A stretch of DNA of 64,000 nt from CAILZL01 sp050248275 (GCA_050248275.1 JBFWSR010000017.1:1-64000); one strand, 5' to 3'. Shown: positions 25,672-34,668, numbered from the stretch's first letter. The notes: a model not told the origin generated them from the letters alone. A program made the numbers and translations.

Positions 25672-26337
25672 ATGTCAGTCACCAACAATAAAGCGGAACC
25701 GGATGCCGTGCATGCTTCGCAGCCTACCAGGGCCGCTGTATTTGTCGTTGATGACGACGATGGCGTGCGGCGCGCACTGGGCACGCTGATGGAATCAGTG
25801 GGCTACCTGTACGTGGCTTATCCATCGGCAGTTGAATTTCTGCGGCATTACGATCCGGCTCAGCCGGGATGCCTGATTCTGGACATCCGCATGCCGGAAA
25901 TGAGCGGTCTGGAGTTGCAGCAGGAACTGAATCGGCGTGGTTACCACATACCCGTGATTTTCGTTACCGGACACGGCGATGTGCCCATGGCTGTGGATGC
26001 CATGAAGAAGGGCGCGTTTGATTTCGTGCAGAAGCCATTCCGCGATCAGGATTTGCTGGATCGCGTCAATCGCGCCTTGCAGGCAGATGCCGGCGTGCGT
26101 CAGGAATCGGCCGGCAAGGACGAGGTGCAGCGTCGCTGGGGCACGTTGACGCCACGCGAGAAAGAGGTCATGGCTCTGATAGTGGAAGGCAAGGCCAACA
26201 AGGTGATTGCCATGGATCTGAGCTTGAGCGAACGCACGGTGGAAATTCACCGCGCGCGGGTCATGGAAAAGATGAAAGCCCGGTCCGTGGCGCAGTTGGT
26301 CAAGATGTCCCTGTTGCTGCCCGGTGCCGATGCCTGA
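25672..26337 (+). CDS. FixJ-family response regulator
   Basis: A 221-aa two-domain regulator. The receiver (about 22-140) has the acidic cluster DDDD at 27-30, acceptor D71 in LILDIRMP, switch Thr in FVTGHGD and K121 in VQKPFRD. The output LuxR/FixJ-type helix-turn-helix (about 158-215) starts LTPREKEVM, with SERTVEIHRARVMEKM as recognition segment. It is closest to the FixJ/TodT/StyR group. A GGAG ribosome site lies upstream. The likely partner is the kinase gene just before it; the hybrid kinase may join in a relay. Targets may include the divergently placed transporter gene. Confidence 0.93.
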   Translation: MSVTNNKAEPDAVHASQPTRAAVFVVDDDDGVRRALGTLMESVGYLYVAYPSAVEFLRHYDPAQPGCLILDIRMPEMSGLELQQELNRRGYHIPVIFVTGHGDVPMAVDAMKKGAFDFVQKPFRDQDLLDRVNRALQADAGVRQESAGKDEVQRRWGTLTPREKEVMALIVEGKANKVIAMDLSLSERTVEIHRARVMEKMKARSVAQLVKMSLLLPGADA

Positions 26338-26354
26338 CGGTAGTTGGCAGCCCC

Positions 26355-27167
26355 TCAGGGTTTGGCTGCAGCCTTGTACAGCGGCAGTACCTTGGACACA
26401 TTGGCCTGCAAATCGCTGATGCGACTGTTGCTGGAAGGGTGAGTGCTGAGGAATTCCGGCCCGTTGTTGCCTGCTTTCTGGCTCATTTTCTGCCATAAGC
26501 TGACTGCTGCGTTGGGGTCGTAACCGGCCCGGGCCATCAACTCCAGGCCGATACGGTCGGCTTCGGTTTCCTGTTCGCGGCTGTGCGGCAGGCCGAAAGT
26601 GACCTGAGTGATCTGCGAAGCCAGTTGCATGGTGCCTTCCCCAGCGCCGGTCACCACGGCCAGTACGCTCAATCCCACCTGCTGGGCATAGGCGCGCGAC
26701 ACGCGTTCACGAGTGTGTTCACGCAGCGCATGGGCGACTTCATGGCCGATGATGGCGGCCAGTTCCGCGTCGCTCAATTGCAGTTGATCGATGATGCCGG
26801 AGTACACCATGATCTTGCCGCCCGGCATGCAGTAAGCATTGAGCTCGTCGGTTTTCTGCACATTGACTTCCCACTTCCAGTCTTTTGCATCCGGACGAAA
26901 GGCGGTCGTTTGCGGAATCAACCGGTTGGCGATCGTGCGTACGCGCTGTGTCTGTGCTGGATCGGTATTGAGCGCGCCTTTTTTCTGGGCGCCGGTCAGT
27001 TCCTGTTGATAGGCCTCGACGGCGCCTTGCTCCACCTGTTCTTCCGAAACCAGCATGTATTGCTTGCGGTCGACGCCAATCGCACCTTGTTCGGTGGTTT
27101 GCACCGCCGTGCAGGCAGTCAGCAGGACGCTCAGGAACAGTGTTGCGCGGAGTAGATTGCGTTTCAT
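26355..27167 (-). CDS. M48-family zinc metallopeptidase lipoprotein
   Basis: A 270-aa periplasmic peptidase. The lipobox is LTAC (Cys19). The M48 catalytic motif HEVAH is at 142-146 and the third zinc ligand is Glu202 in ETEADRIG. These marks match the LoiP/BepA-type small peptidases that clear or help fold outer-membrane proteins. ATG 27167 starts the signal peptide directly; the 13-codon longer frame adds nothing. It converges on the FixJ-type regulator gene. Confidence 0.92.
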   Translation of the reverse strand: MKRNLLRATLFLSVLLTACTAVQTTEQGAIGVDRKQYMLVSEEQVEQGAVEAYQQELTGAQKKGALNTDPAQTQRVRTIANRLIPQTTAFRPDAKDWKWEVNVQKTDELNAYCMPGGKIMVYSGIIDQLQLSDAELAAIIGHEVAHALREHTRERVSRAYAQQVGLSVLAVVTGAGEGTMQLASQITQVTFGLPHSREQETEADRIGLELMARAGYDPNAAVSLWQKMSQKAGNNGPEFLSTHPSSNSRISDLQANVSKVLPLYKAAAKP

Positions 27168-27352
27168 GGCAAGGTTCTCGTGCAAGTTGCTTGGTAATGG
27201 CCGCAAACAGTATGAACTGTAAGGGAATCAGATGTGCAAGTGTGTGGATTTTGCCTGATTGGCGGATAAGGCGCCCGGCCGCAGCCACGTCGATTCGACA
27301 TTCAAGGGGCGGCGTCGCATCCGGCGTGATTGGAAGGGCAAGAAGAAACGGA

Positions 27353-27631
27353 TCAGCGTGTGCCCGTCAGGCTTTCCATCATCAGACCGGTACCGCCGCG
27401 GGTAATATGCGCAACGATGGCGGTACGGCGATGAATCTTGGTGACTACGCCCAGATTGATGGCGAAGGCCAGCTGGACGGTGGTGCCCTTTTTCAGTCCC
27501 ATATTGCTGGTTTCGATAAACACGCCATTCGCACTGAGGTTCTTGGCGCGACACAGCCTGCCGGGGCGACCGGGGATGGAAACAAAGACCATCGTGCGCG
27601 CCTTGTGGCGATTGTGGAGACGTCGCTCCAT
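27353..27631 (-). CDS. PilZ-domain protein, likely c-di-GMP receptor
   Basis: A 92-aa stand-alone PilZ domain. Both ligand motifs are present: RxxxR (R4-R8, in RRLHNRHKAR) and (D/N)xSxxG as NLSANG (31-36). It should therefore bind c-di-GMP and relay it to a partner protein. An HDOD-GGDEF protein is coded 1.1 kb away. The start is the ATG at 27631. Confidence 0.85.
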   Translation of the reverse strand: MERRLHNRHKARTMVFVSIPGRPGRLCRAKNLSANGVFIETSNMGLKKGTTVQLAFAINLGVVTKIHRRTAIVAHITRGGTGLMMESLTGTR

Positions 27632-27866
27632 GGGCAGCCTCTGTGTAGTTGGGTTTGGTATCGTGATGGAATGGTGATGCCAGCCATCCTGATGGCGGCA
27701 ATTATGCCGTATGTTTTTATATGCGCGAAATAGTCATGAGTGATTCATTGGTGTTTCATGGACGGCTTATGTCATTGCACTCGCGGTATTGCAGATGGTT
27801 GGTTCAGCCGGGCCCTGGCTCGTAGTAGGCTTGGCGGATTATGCGTAATTCCAGCGGGAGCGATCT

Positions 27867-28760
27867 TTGTCCTTGATGAACGCCCAGTCGATGGCCGTGG
27901 TTACGGCAGCTCGCGATCTGCCGATTGGCGTCTTTGACTCCGGCGTGGGTGGACTGACCGTACTGCGAGCCCTGCAATCCAGTCTGCCTCAGGAGCGTTT
28001 TATCTACCTGGGCGACACGGCGCGTCTGCCCTATGGGACAAAAAGCGCCGAGACCATCATTCGATATTCCTTGCAGGCGGCTGCTTATCTGGTGGGGCAG
28101 GGTATCAAGTGTCTGGTCGTGGCCTGCAACACGGCTTCTTCAGCGGCGCTGGAAGTGCTGCGTGCCCATCATCCTGATCTGCCCATTGTCGGAGTGGTTG
28201 AGCCGGGCGCAGCGGCGGGTTGTCGTGCGTCGTCAAATGGACGCATCGCGGTCATCGCCACTGAGGGGACGGTACGGGGCGGCGCGTATCAGCGGGCGAT
28301 TACGCGCATTCGCGCTGACGCCACGGTCATTGCCCGCGCCTGTCCGCTGTTCGTGCCTCTTGCCGAGGAAGGCTGGGTAAACGGTCCGATCGTTGAGGCC
28401 ATTGCCAGGAGCTATCTGGATGAGTTGTTTACTGACAGTCACGCGCCCGACACGCTGGTGTTGGGATGCACGCATTTCCCGGTCCTGCGCCCTGCGTTGG
28501 CGTCAGTGGTTGGGCAGGGCGTGACGATTGTCGATTCGGCGGATACCACGGCCGAAGCCGTGGTCGAGTTGCTGCGGGAGCACGATTTGTTCAGCGCTGC
28601 TGCCGGTTCGGCGCCATTACGGCCGAGGGTGAGATTCCTGGCGACGGATGGCCGTGAGCGCTTTGCGCGCGTTGCCGCCTACTTTCTGGAGCGTCCGATT
28701 TCACCGGAATCGGTGGAGCTGATTGATCCGGGCTTTGCGGTCGGCGGCGTCGGAATGTAG
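27867..28760 (+). CDS. murI: Glutamate racemase
   Basis: MurI (about 297 aa) makes D-glutamate for peptidoglycan. The active-site cysteines are in VACNTASSA (C87) and LGCTHFPVL (C201); the substrate loop GVFDSGVGGLTVLRAL is near the N-terminus. The TTG at 27867 is chosen because GGGAG lies six bases upstream; ATG 27876 and ATG 27891 in the same frame are alternatives. It converges on the HDOD gene with two bases between. Confidence 0.94.
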   Translation: MSLMNAQSMAVVTAARDLPIGVFDSGVGGLTVLRALQSSLPQERFIYLGDTARLPYGTKSAETIIRYSLQAAAYLVGQGIKCLVVACNTASSAALEVLRAHHPDLPIVGVVEPGAAAGCRASSNGRIAVIATEGTVRGGAYQRAITRIRADATVIARACPLFVPLAEEGWVNGPIVEAIARSYLDELFTDSHAPDTLVLGCTHFPVLRPALASVVGQGVTIVDSADTTAEAVVELLREHDLFSAAAGSAPLRPRVRFLATDGRERFARVAAYFLERPISPESVELIDPGFAVGGVGM

Positions 28761-28762
28761 TG

Positions 28763-30298
28763 CTAGCGGGTTACCAGATTCGCAGCGGCCGGTTCGCTGG
28801 CGGTGGGAGCATCGAAGCATTCGATCCGATTGCGTCCGCTCAGCTTGGCGCGATACAGGGCATGATCGGCAGCTTGCAGCAGCTCGTTGGCGTTGGTGAA
28901 GCGATGCCGTGGCGTGTAAGTTGCGATGCCTATCGAAACAGTGATTTTCAGTGAGTCCTGGTTGTTGTGCGGCATTTCTTTGATGCTGCTGAGAATGCGG
29001 CTGCAAACCTGACTGGCGAGCGTTTCGTCAGTGCCGGGCAGAATGATCAGGAAGCTGTCGCCGCTGTAACGTCCCAGAGCGTCGCTGCCGCGGATGCTGG
29101 TCTGGATGGCGTCAGCACAGGAACGCAAGATCCGATCACCGCCCTCATGTCCGATCGCGTCGTTGATGCGTTTGAAATGATCGACATTGATGAGCGCAAT
29201 ACTCAATGAGCGGCTGAACATGACGGTCTGGGTATATTCCCGCTCCAGCAGGCGCTCCAGCCACATGCGGTTAAGCGTGCCAGTCAGTGGATCGCGTCTT
29301 GCGCTGTCTTCCAGCTCCTCGGTGCGGTTCATCAGTACTGCGGCGGTTTCCTGCAGTGCTTGCACATCGCGCAATGCGGTAAGGTTGCGCACCGTCATTA
29401 GTTCACGGGCCTGTTCCAGCAGGACTTCTGCATCGGCGGCGTCGAGAATGCTGGTTTCGTACAGCTCTTCGGCCTCGGGGATCAGTTTCAGAATGCGCGT
29501 GACGATTTCCGTGAATTGTTCGCCACGGATGCCGAGCCACTTTGCCGCCTGGTCGGCCATCTTCGGTAGTAGGGTGCTGCGTTCCTTGGCGAGGGCCACT
29601 TCGGCCAGTTCACTGCCCAGCGCAATGCAGCGGGCGACCTTGCCTTCGTCCGTCAGGACATCGGCGGATTCCGGCCGGTGGCTGTGTTCAATGGCATAGC
29701 AGAGTGGTTCCGGCAGGTTCCAGGTGCGCAGCAACAGTGCGCCATAATGGGCGTGATCCTTGCCGCCCAGGCGTTCCCGTTCGTACTTGACCTGCTCGGT
29801 GTGAGTGGCGCCTTGGGGCAGTTGTTCGTAGAAATCGGCAGCGGTACGGTCAATGGCCAGAATGGCGACGTCCTGCAGCAGGCCGGTCAGAAAAGCATCT
29901 TCGTCGCGTCCCTTGCACACGCGCTCGGCGAAGGCGCGACTGGCGGTGGCGGCAAGCAGTGTCCGGCGCCAGTAGCGTCGGTAATCAATGCCGTTGGGTT
30001 TGCAGGCGCGTAAGGTCGACACCAGCGAAAAGCTCAGCGCCAGGGTCAGGGCGGCGTTCAGCCCGATAATCACCAGTGATTGACGGATATTCTGGCTGGG
30101 ACGGCGTTGCGCATAAAACGCCGAATTGGCAATACGCAGCAGTTTTGCAGCCATGGCGGGGTCCTTGCCGATGGCCGTCGCCACCTTGGCAATCTCAATG
30201 TCCGGGTCGCGCGCCAGTCCAATGACCTCGCTGGCCACGCGCGAGGGGCTCGGGAAATCGACCTGGGCGCGCAGGCGGGCTTCAAACTCGGCGTTCAT
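28763..30298 (-). CDS. HDOD domain protein with degenerate GGDEF domain
   Basis: A 511-aa cytosolic signalling protein. The HDOD domain fills about residues 10-215; a helical linker covers about 220-330; the GGDEF-like domain covers 335-495, starting DPLTGTLNR. The catalytic motif reads SGDSF (412-416) instead of GGDEF, losing the first Gly and the metal-binding Glu. The inhibitory-site motif RxxD is kept as RGSD (403-406), five residues before it. It probably cannot make c-di-GMP but might bind it. The GGDEF domain also keeps NVDHFKRIND and SIGIA. Confidence 0.92.
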   Translation of the reverse strand: MNAEFEARLRAQVDFPSPSRVASEVIGLARDPDIEIAKVATAIGKDPAMAAKLLRIANSAFYAQRRPSQNIRQSLVIIGLNAALTLALSFSLVSTLRACKPNGIDYRRYWRRTLLAATASRAFAERVCKGRDEDAFLTGLLQDVAILAIDRTAADFYEQLPQGATHTEQVKYERERLGGKDHAHYGALLLRTWNLPEPLCYAIEHSHRPESADVLTDEGKVARCIALGSELAEVALAKERSTLLPKMADQAAKWLGIRGEQFTEIVTRILKLIPEAEELYETSILDAADAEVLLEQARELMTVRNLTALRDVQALQETAAVLMNRTEELEDSARRDPLTGTLNRMWLERLLEREYTQTVMFSRSLSIALINVDHFKRINDAIGHEGGDRILRSCADAIQTSIRGSDALGRYSGDSFLIILPGTDETLASQVCSRILSSIKEMPHNNQDSLKITVSIGIATYTPRHRFTNANELLQAADHALYRAKLSGRNRIECFDAPTASEPAAANLVTR

Positions 30299-30482
30299 TG
30301 CGTGTCAGTGTTGCTGCAAACATGATTTTCGTCAGATTTATGGACGATCCAGTCTGGGTATCGGTCGTGGCAGCAAAAGCTTTATGAAAAAGGTATTGAT
30401 TGCTGGATCCGGTTTGCCCGGCGGGCGCAGGGTGATGAAGGCGCTTTTAACTTCACGGTAATAAATTCATGTGACATCGCTG

Positions 30483-30511
30483 TTGACACCAGCCGGGGCG
30501 ATACACAGAAT
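30483..30511 (+). promoter_or_regulatory. Sigma-70 promoter for the tRNA-tuf operon
   Basis: TTGACA (30483-30488), a 17-base spacer and CAGAAT (30506-30511) precede tRNA-Tyr by 20 bases. The stretch after the -10 is GC-rich (CCCGGCTC), as in promoters under stringent control. Confidence 0.7.
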
Positions 30512-30531
30512 ACCCGGCTCTTATGTCCGCG

Positions 30532-30617
30532 GGAGGGGTACTCAAGCGGCCAACGAGGGCAGACTGTAAATCTGCTGGCTTATGCCTACGTAGGTTCGAA
30601 TCCTACCCCCTCCACCA
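30532..30617 (+). tRNA. tRNA-Tyr (GTA)
   Basis: An 86-base class II tRNA with a long variable arm. The acceptor GGAGGGG pairs with CCCCTCC, followed by encoded ACCA; the anticodon loop is CTGTAAA. First gene of a Tyr-Gly-Thr-tuf operon, like the enteric tufB operon. Confidence 0.97.
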
Positions 30618-30682
30618 TGGCAACGGCCATTGCGTAGCAAAGGCGGTTGTCAAGGTGTCCAGTGCCGGGTCTCGTGTGAGCT

Positions 30683-30756
<74 letters not shown>

Positions 30757-30851
30757 TTGGTTGCCTTGTGCGACTTGCATGGTCGGTTGATTGAGTCGGA
30801 TTTGTTAAGAGTGGCCCGAACCGGAAAGGGCCATGTTTGGCGGAATGCAGA

Positions 30852-30927
30852 GCCCACGTAGCTCAGTCGGCAGAGCACGTCCTTGGTAAGGACGAGGTCA
30901 CCGGTTCGATTCCGGTCGTGGGCTCCA
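30852..30927 (+). tRNA. tRNA-Thr (GGT)
   Basis: The acceptor GCCCACG pairs with CGTGGGC, followed by TCCA. The loop TTGGTAA gives anticodon GGT. It is 130 bases before the first tuf gene. Confidence 0.97.
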
Positions 30928-31044
30928 GTTGCGCCGGATGGTGGCGGACAGGTTTTGAGTTGGGCGCCGCAGGCAAGATCGTGGGCGCGCTGTGGGTTTG
31001 TTCTGATTACGCATTTGATCACGTAGTTACTCGCTATATTTTTA

Positions 31045-32249
31045 GAGGATCGCCGCTGTGGCAAAAGAGAAGTTTGAGCGTACGAAGCCGCATGTGAACG
31101 TAGGCACGATTGGTCACGTGGACCATGGCAAGACGACCTTGACGGCGGCATTGACGAAGGTCATGGCCGAGAAGCACGGTGGTGAATTCAAGGCGTATGA
31201 CCAGATTGACAAGGCGCCTGAAGAAAAGGCCCGTGGCATCACGATTTCGACGGCGCACGTGGAATACACCTCGGACAACCGTCACTACGCGCACGTGGAC
31301 TGCCCCGGGCACGCGGACTATGTGAAGAACATGATCACCGGCGCGGCGCAGATGGATGGCGCGATTCTGGTGTGTTCGGCGGCCGATGGCCCGATGCCAC
31401 AGACCCGCGAACACATCCTGCTGGCCCGTCAGGTGGGCGTCCCGTACATTGTGGTGTTCCTGAACAAGGCCGACATGGTGGACGACGCCGAACTGCTGGA
31501 GCTGGTGGAAATGGAAGTGCGCGAACTGCTGTCCAAGTACGACTTCCCGGGCGACACCACCCCGATCATCAAGGGCTCGGCCCTGAAGGCGCTGGAAGGC
31601 GACCAGAGCGAGATTGGCGTACCGGCCGTGATCAAGCTGGTGGAAGAAATGGACCGCTATATTCCGGTGCCCGAGCGCGCCATCGACGGCGCCTTCCTGA
31701 TGCCGGTGGAAGATGTCTTCTCGATCTCCGGCCGCGGCACCGTGGTGACCGGCCGTATCGAGCGCGGCATCATCAAGGTGAACGAAGAAGTCGAAATTGT
31801 CGGCATCAAGGACACCGTCAAGACCACCTGCACGGGCGTGGAAATGTTCCGCAAGCTGCTGGATCAAGGTCAGGCCGGCGACAACGTCGGCGTGCTGTTG
31901 CGTGGCACCAAGCGCGAAGACGTGGAGCGGGGCCAGGTGCTGTGCAAGCCCGGTTCTATCAAGCCGCACACCAAGTTTGAAGCCGAAGTGTACGTGCTGA
32001 CCAAGGAAGAAGGCGGTCGTCACACCCCGTTCTTCAAGGGCTACCGGCCACAGTTCTACTTCCGCACCACCGACGTGACGGGTGCGGTGGAGCTGCCGGA
32101 AGGCGTGGAGATGGTGATGCCTGGCGACAACATCAAGATGGTGGTGGAGCTGATCAACCCGATTGCGATGGAAGACGGGCTGCGCTTTGCGATCCGCGAA
32201 GGCGGTCGTACCGTCGGCGCCGGCGTCGTGGCGAAGATACTGAAGTAAT
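31045..32249 (+). repeat. tuf repeat copy 1 (1,205 bp)
   Basis: From GAGGATCGCC before the start codon to one base past the stop, this segment matches 47923-49127 with no difference that I could see. The flanks differ at once on both sides. Identity that stops at the ribosome site and the stop codon is typical of tuf gene conversion. Confidence 0.93.
31058..32248 (+). CDS. tufB: Elongation factor Tu (copy in the tRNA operon)
   Basis: EF-Tu (396 aa) brings aminoacyl-tRNA to the ribosome with GTP. GHVDHGKTTLTAAL is the P-loop, DCPGHADYVKNM is G3, NKADMVDD is G4, and the two beta-barrel domains follow. The start is GTG after a GAGG ribosome site. It follows Tyr, Gly and Thr tRNA genes, which is the tufB setting. 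The protein is identical to the copy at 47936-49126. Confidence 0.98.
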   Translation: MAKEKFERTKPHVNVGTIGHVDHGKTTLTAALTKVMAEKHGGEFKAYDQIDKAPEEKARGITISTAHVEYTSDNRHYAHVDCPGHADYVKNMITGAAQMDGAILVCSAADGPMPQTREHILLARQVGVPYIVVFLNKADMVDDAELLELVEMEVRELLSKYDFPGDTTPIIKGSALKALEGDQSEIGVPAVIKLVEEMDRYIPVPERAIDGAFLMPVEDVFSISGRGTVVTGRIERGIIKVNEEVEIVGIKDTVKTTCTGVEMFRKLLDQGQAGDNVGVLLRGTKREDVERGQVLCKPGSIKPHTKFEAEVYVLTKEEGGRHTPFFKGYRPQFYFRTTDVTGAVELPEGVEMVMPGDNIKMVVELINPIAMEDGLRFAIREGGRTVGAGVVAKILK

Positions 32250-32261
32250 GATCCTGGGTGG

Positions 32262-32283
32262 GTGAGGCGCGTTTACGCCTCAC
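32262..32283 (+). other. Hairpin between tuf and tRNA-Trp
   Basis: GTGAGGCG-N6-CGCCTCAC forms an 8-bp stem but no T-run follows. It may be an RNA processing or stability stem between tuf and tRNA-Trp rather than a terminator. Confidence 0.4.
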
Positions 32284-32320
32284 TCCATCAGGCTTGAGCG
32301 CAATTGGAGTCTCCGGGGAT

Positions 32321-32396
32321 AGGCCAGTAGCTCAATTGGCAGAGCGGCGGTCTCCAAAACCGCAGGTTGGGGGTTCGATTCCCTCCTGGCCTGCCA
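32321..32396 (+). tRNA. tRNA-Trp (CCA)
   Basis: The acceptor AGGCCAG pairs with CTGGCCT, followed by GCCA. The loop CTCCAAA gives anticodon CCA. Its place between tuf and secE is common in gammaproteobacteria. Confidence 0.97.
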
Positions 32397-32447
32397 TTTC
32401 CCGGGCTTGAGGCGGATTGGGTGTTCAAGCCGTAGGTGCAAGGTCAC

Positions 32448-32825
32448 ATGACTGAACAAGTACAAGAAGTCCCGCGCGGTGGGGATATCTTCAAGCTGAT
32501 TGCTGCGGCGCTGGTCGTCGTGGCCGGCTTCGTTGCGTTTTATTACTTCGGCAATACACCGCTGTGGGCGCGCTGGCTCATGGTGTTGATCGCCTTGGTG
32601 GGCGGCGCCTTTGTGGCTTTGCAGTCGACACAGGGCGCACAGTTCTGGCAGTTCGTGCAGAGTTCGCGCATCGAGTTGCGCAAGGTGGTTTGGCCCAGTA
32701 AGGATGAATCCTGGAAATTGACGCTCCTGGTGTTTGTAGTAGTCATCATATTGGGTTTGTTTTTCTGGATGCTGGATGGTGCGTTGGGTCTGTTGACGCG
32801 TTGGCTGACGAACGGGGTGGCATAA
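32448..32825 (+). CDS. secE: Preprotein translocase subunit SecE
   Basis: SecE (125 aa, the three-helix gammaproteobacterial form) clamps SecY in the inner-membrane translocon. Hydrophobic segments lie near 20-40, 45-62 and 95-118, with the conserved RIELRKVVWPSKDES motif between the second and third. ATG 32448 has AGGT upstream. nusG starts one base after the stop. Confidence 0.95.
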   Translation: MTEQVQEVPRGGDIFKLIAAALVVVAGFVAFYYFGNTPLWARWLMVLIALVGGAFVALQSTQGAQFWQFVQSSRIELRKVVWPSKDESWKLTLLVFVVVIILGLFFWMLDGALGLLTRWLTNGVA

Positions 32826-32826
32826 G

Positions 32827-33360
32827 ATGGCATTGCGTTGGTACGTAGTTCATGCCTACTCGAACTTCGAGCATCGCGTCGTCGAGGCTTTGAAGGAAAG
32901 CATCAAGCGCGCGGGTCTGGAACACAAGTTCGGTGAAATCCTGGTGCCGACCGAGGAAGTGGTGGAGATGCGCGATGGCCACAAGCGCAAGAGCGACCGC
33001 AAGTTCTTCCCTGGTTATGTGCTGGTGCAGATGGAAATGGATGAAGACACCTGGCACCTGGTGAAAGAAGTACCCAAGGTGCTCGGTTTTATCGGTGGCA
33101 CGCCGGAAAAGCCGGCTGCGATTACTGAGAAAGAAGCGAATACGATCCTGCGCCGTGTCGAAGAGGGCGCTGACAAGCCCAAGCCCAAAGTATTGTTTGA
33201 GCCGGGCGAGGTGGTGCGCGTGACGCATGGTCCGTTCAATGACTTCAACGGCGTGGTTGAGTCGGTGAACTACGAAAAAAGCCGTTTGCAGGTGGCGGTG
33301 CAGATTCTGGGCCGTTCCACACCAGTGGAACTCGAGTTCGGTCAGGTCGAAAAGGTTTAA
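32827..33360 (+). CDS. nusG: Transcription termination/antitermination protein NusG
   Basis: NusG (177 aa) binds RNA polymerase, reduces pausing and links it to Rho or the ribosome. The NGN domain starts MALRWYVVHAYSNFEHRV, and FFPGYVLVQMEM is its hydrophobic strand. The C-terminal KOW domain has PGEVVRVTHGPFNDFNGVVE. It is paired with secE as usual. Confidence 0.97.
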   Translation: MALRWYVVHAYSNFEHRVVEALKESIKRAGLEHKFGEILVPTEEVVEMRDGHKRKSDRKFFPGYVLVQMEMDEDTWHLVKEVPKVLGFIGGTPEKPAAITEKEANTILRRVEEGADKPKPKVLFEPGEVVRVTHGPFNDFNGVVESVNYEKSRLQVAVQILGRSTPVELEFGQVEKV

Positions 33361-33433
33361 GCCGAGTCTGCCGTTTCGGCGGCATGCTCCCGTCATGGCT
33401 GGATGCCGTGGCATATTCAACGAAGGGAATATT

Positions 33434-33464
33434 GGGGAGCTTCCTGAAGGAAGCGTTGGTACCC
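33434..33464 (+). promoter_or_regulatory. Probable ribosomal protein L1 binding site in the rplK leader
   Basis: GGGGAGC (33434-33440) begins a structure with GCTTCC-TGAA-GGAAGC as inner stem (33439-33454) and GGG/CCC as outer stem ending at 33464. This shape, an inner hairpin and an outer helix with an asymmetric loop, resembles the L1 target site before rplK in enteric bacteria. L1 made in excess would block rplK-rplA translation. Confidence 0.65.
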
Positions 33465-33476
33465 GGAGAGTAAATC

Positions 33477-33908
33477 ATGGCCAAGAAAGTTACTGGCTAT
33501 ATCAAGCTGCAGATCCCTGCAGGTCAGGCGAATCCAAGTCCGCCGGTGGGGCCCGCACTGGGCCAGCAGGGCGTGAACATCATGGAATTCTGCAAAGCCT
33601 TCAATGCGCAGACGCAGAGTCTCGAGAAAGGGTTGCCGACGCCGGTGGTGATCACTGTATACAGCGACCGCAGCTTCACGTTCATCCTGAAGACGCCGCC
33701 CGCATCCGTGCTGATCTGCAAGGCCCTGGGCATTCCCAAGGGCAGCGGCACACCGAACACCAGCAAGGTGGGTCGTCTGAGCAAGAAACAGTGTGAAGAC
33801 ATTGCCAAGGTCAAGCAGCCGGATCTGACTGCTGCTGATCTGACTGCTGCCATGCGTACCGTCGCCGGTACTGCACGCAGCATGGGCGTTGATGTGGAGG
33901 CGTTCTGA
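33477..33908 (+). CDS. rplK: 50S ribosomal protein uL11
   Basis: L11 (143 aa) forms the base of the GTPase stalk and is needed for RelA response. The N-domain starts MAKKVTGYIKLQIPAGQANPSPPVGPALGQ, with the proline-rich thiostrepton region, and the RNA-binding C-domain is normal. It shares a transcript with rplA, which starts one base after the rplK stop. Confidence 0.97.
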   Translation: MAKKVTGYIKLQIPAGQANPSPPVGPALGQQGVNIMEFCKAFNAQTQSLEKGLPTPVVITVYSDRSFTFILKTPPASVLICKALGIPKGSGTPNTSKVGRLSKKQCEDIAKVKQPDLTAADLTAAMRTVAGTARSMGVDVEAF

Positions 33909-33909
33909 G

Positions 33910-34599
33910 ATGGCAACCGTAGCTAAGCGTGTCAAAGCCTGGGCTGACAAGATTCAGCCCGGCAAGCAGTATCCGATCGAACAGGCGTTGGCGCTGGTTC
34001 AGGAATTTGCCAAGGCCAAGTTCAAGGAATCTGTCGATGTTGCCGTGAATCTCGGCATCGATGCTTCCAAATCCGATCAGCAAGTGCGCGGATCGACCGT
34101 CATGCCTAACGGCATCGGCAAATCGGTGCGCGTGGCCGTGTTTACCTCCGGCAAGAATCAGGAAGCGGCGCTCGCGGCCGGCGCCGATCTGGTGGGCATG
34201 GAAGATCTGGCGGAAAAGGTGAAGGCCGGCGAATTCAATTTCGACGTGGTCGTGGCCAGCCCGGACGCGATGCGCGTGGTCGGCCAACTGGGCCAGATCC
34301 TCGGTCCGCGTGGTTTGATGCCCAATCCGAAGGTGGGCACCGTCACGCCGGATGTGGCTGGCGCAGTGCGCAATGCCAAGGCCGGTCAGGTGCGTTATCG
34401 CGCCGACAAGGCCGGTGTGGTGCATTGCACGATCGGCAAGGCCGAGTTTGAGGCAGGCAAGCTGAAGGAAAATCTGCAGGCATTGCTGGCTGATCTAAAC
34501 AAGGTCAAGCCCGCTACCGCCAAGGGCATTTATCTGCGGAAGGTCTCGGTATCTTCCACGATGGGTCCTGGCGTGCCGGTGGATATTTCCACTCTGTAA
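33910..34599 (+). CDS. rplA: 50S ribosomal protein uL1
   Basis: L1 (229 aa) builds the mobile L1 stalk at the exit site and represses its own operon by binding the rplK leader. MATVAKRVKAW is the usual start; GPRGLMPNPKVGTVT is the family signature in domain II. ATG 33910 is chosen; the seven-codon longer frame overlaps rplK. Confidence 0.97.
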   Translation: MATVAKRVKAWADKIQPGKQYPIEQALALVQEFAKAKFKESVDVAVNLGIDASKSDQQVRGSTVMPNGIGKSVRVAVFTSGKNQEAALAAGADLVGMEDLAEKVKAGEFNFDVVVASPDAMRVVGQLGQILGPRGLMPNPKVGTVTPDVAGAVRNAKAGQVRYRADKAGVVHCTIGKAEFEAGKLKENLQALLADLNKVKPATAKGIYLRKVSVSSTMGPGVPVDISTL

Positions 34600-34668
34600 T
34601 TTTGATTGAATTGATGCAGGGCCGGGGCGTGGCGGGCTGAATTCAGCTCGATACAAGCCGGTTCATCA

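Noticed and set aside
30126..30461. 111-codon plus-strand frame before the tRNA operon
   Set aside because: Mostly antisense to the HDOD gene; the rest is spacer.
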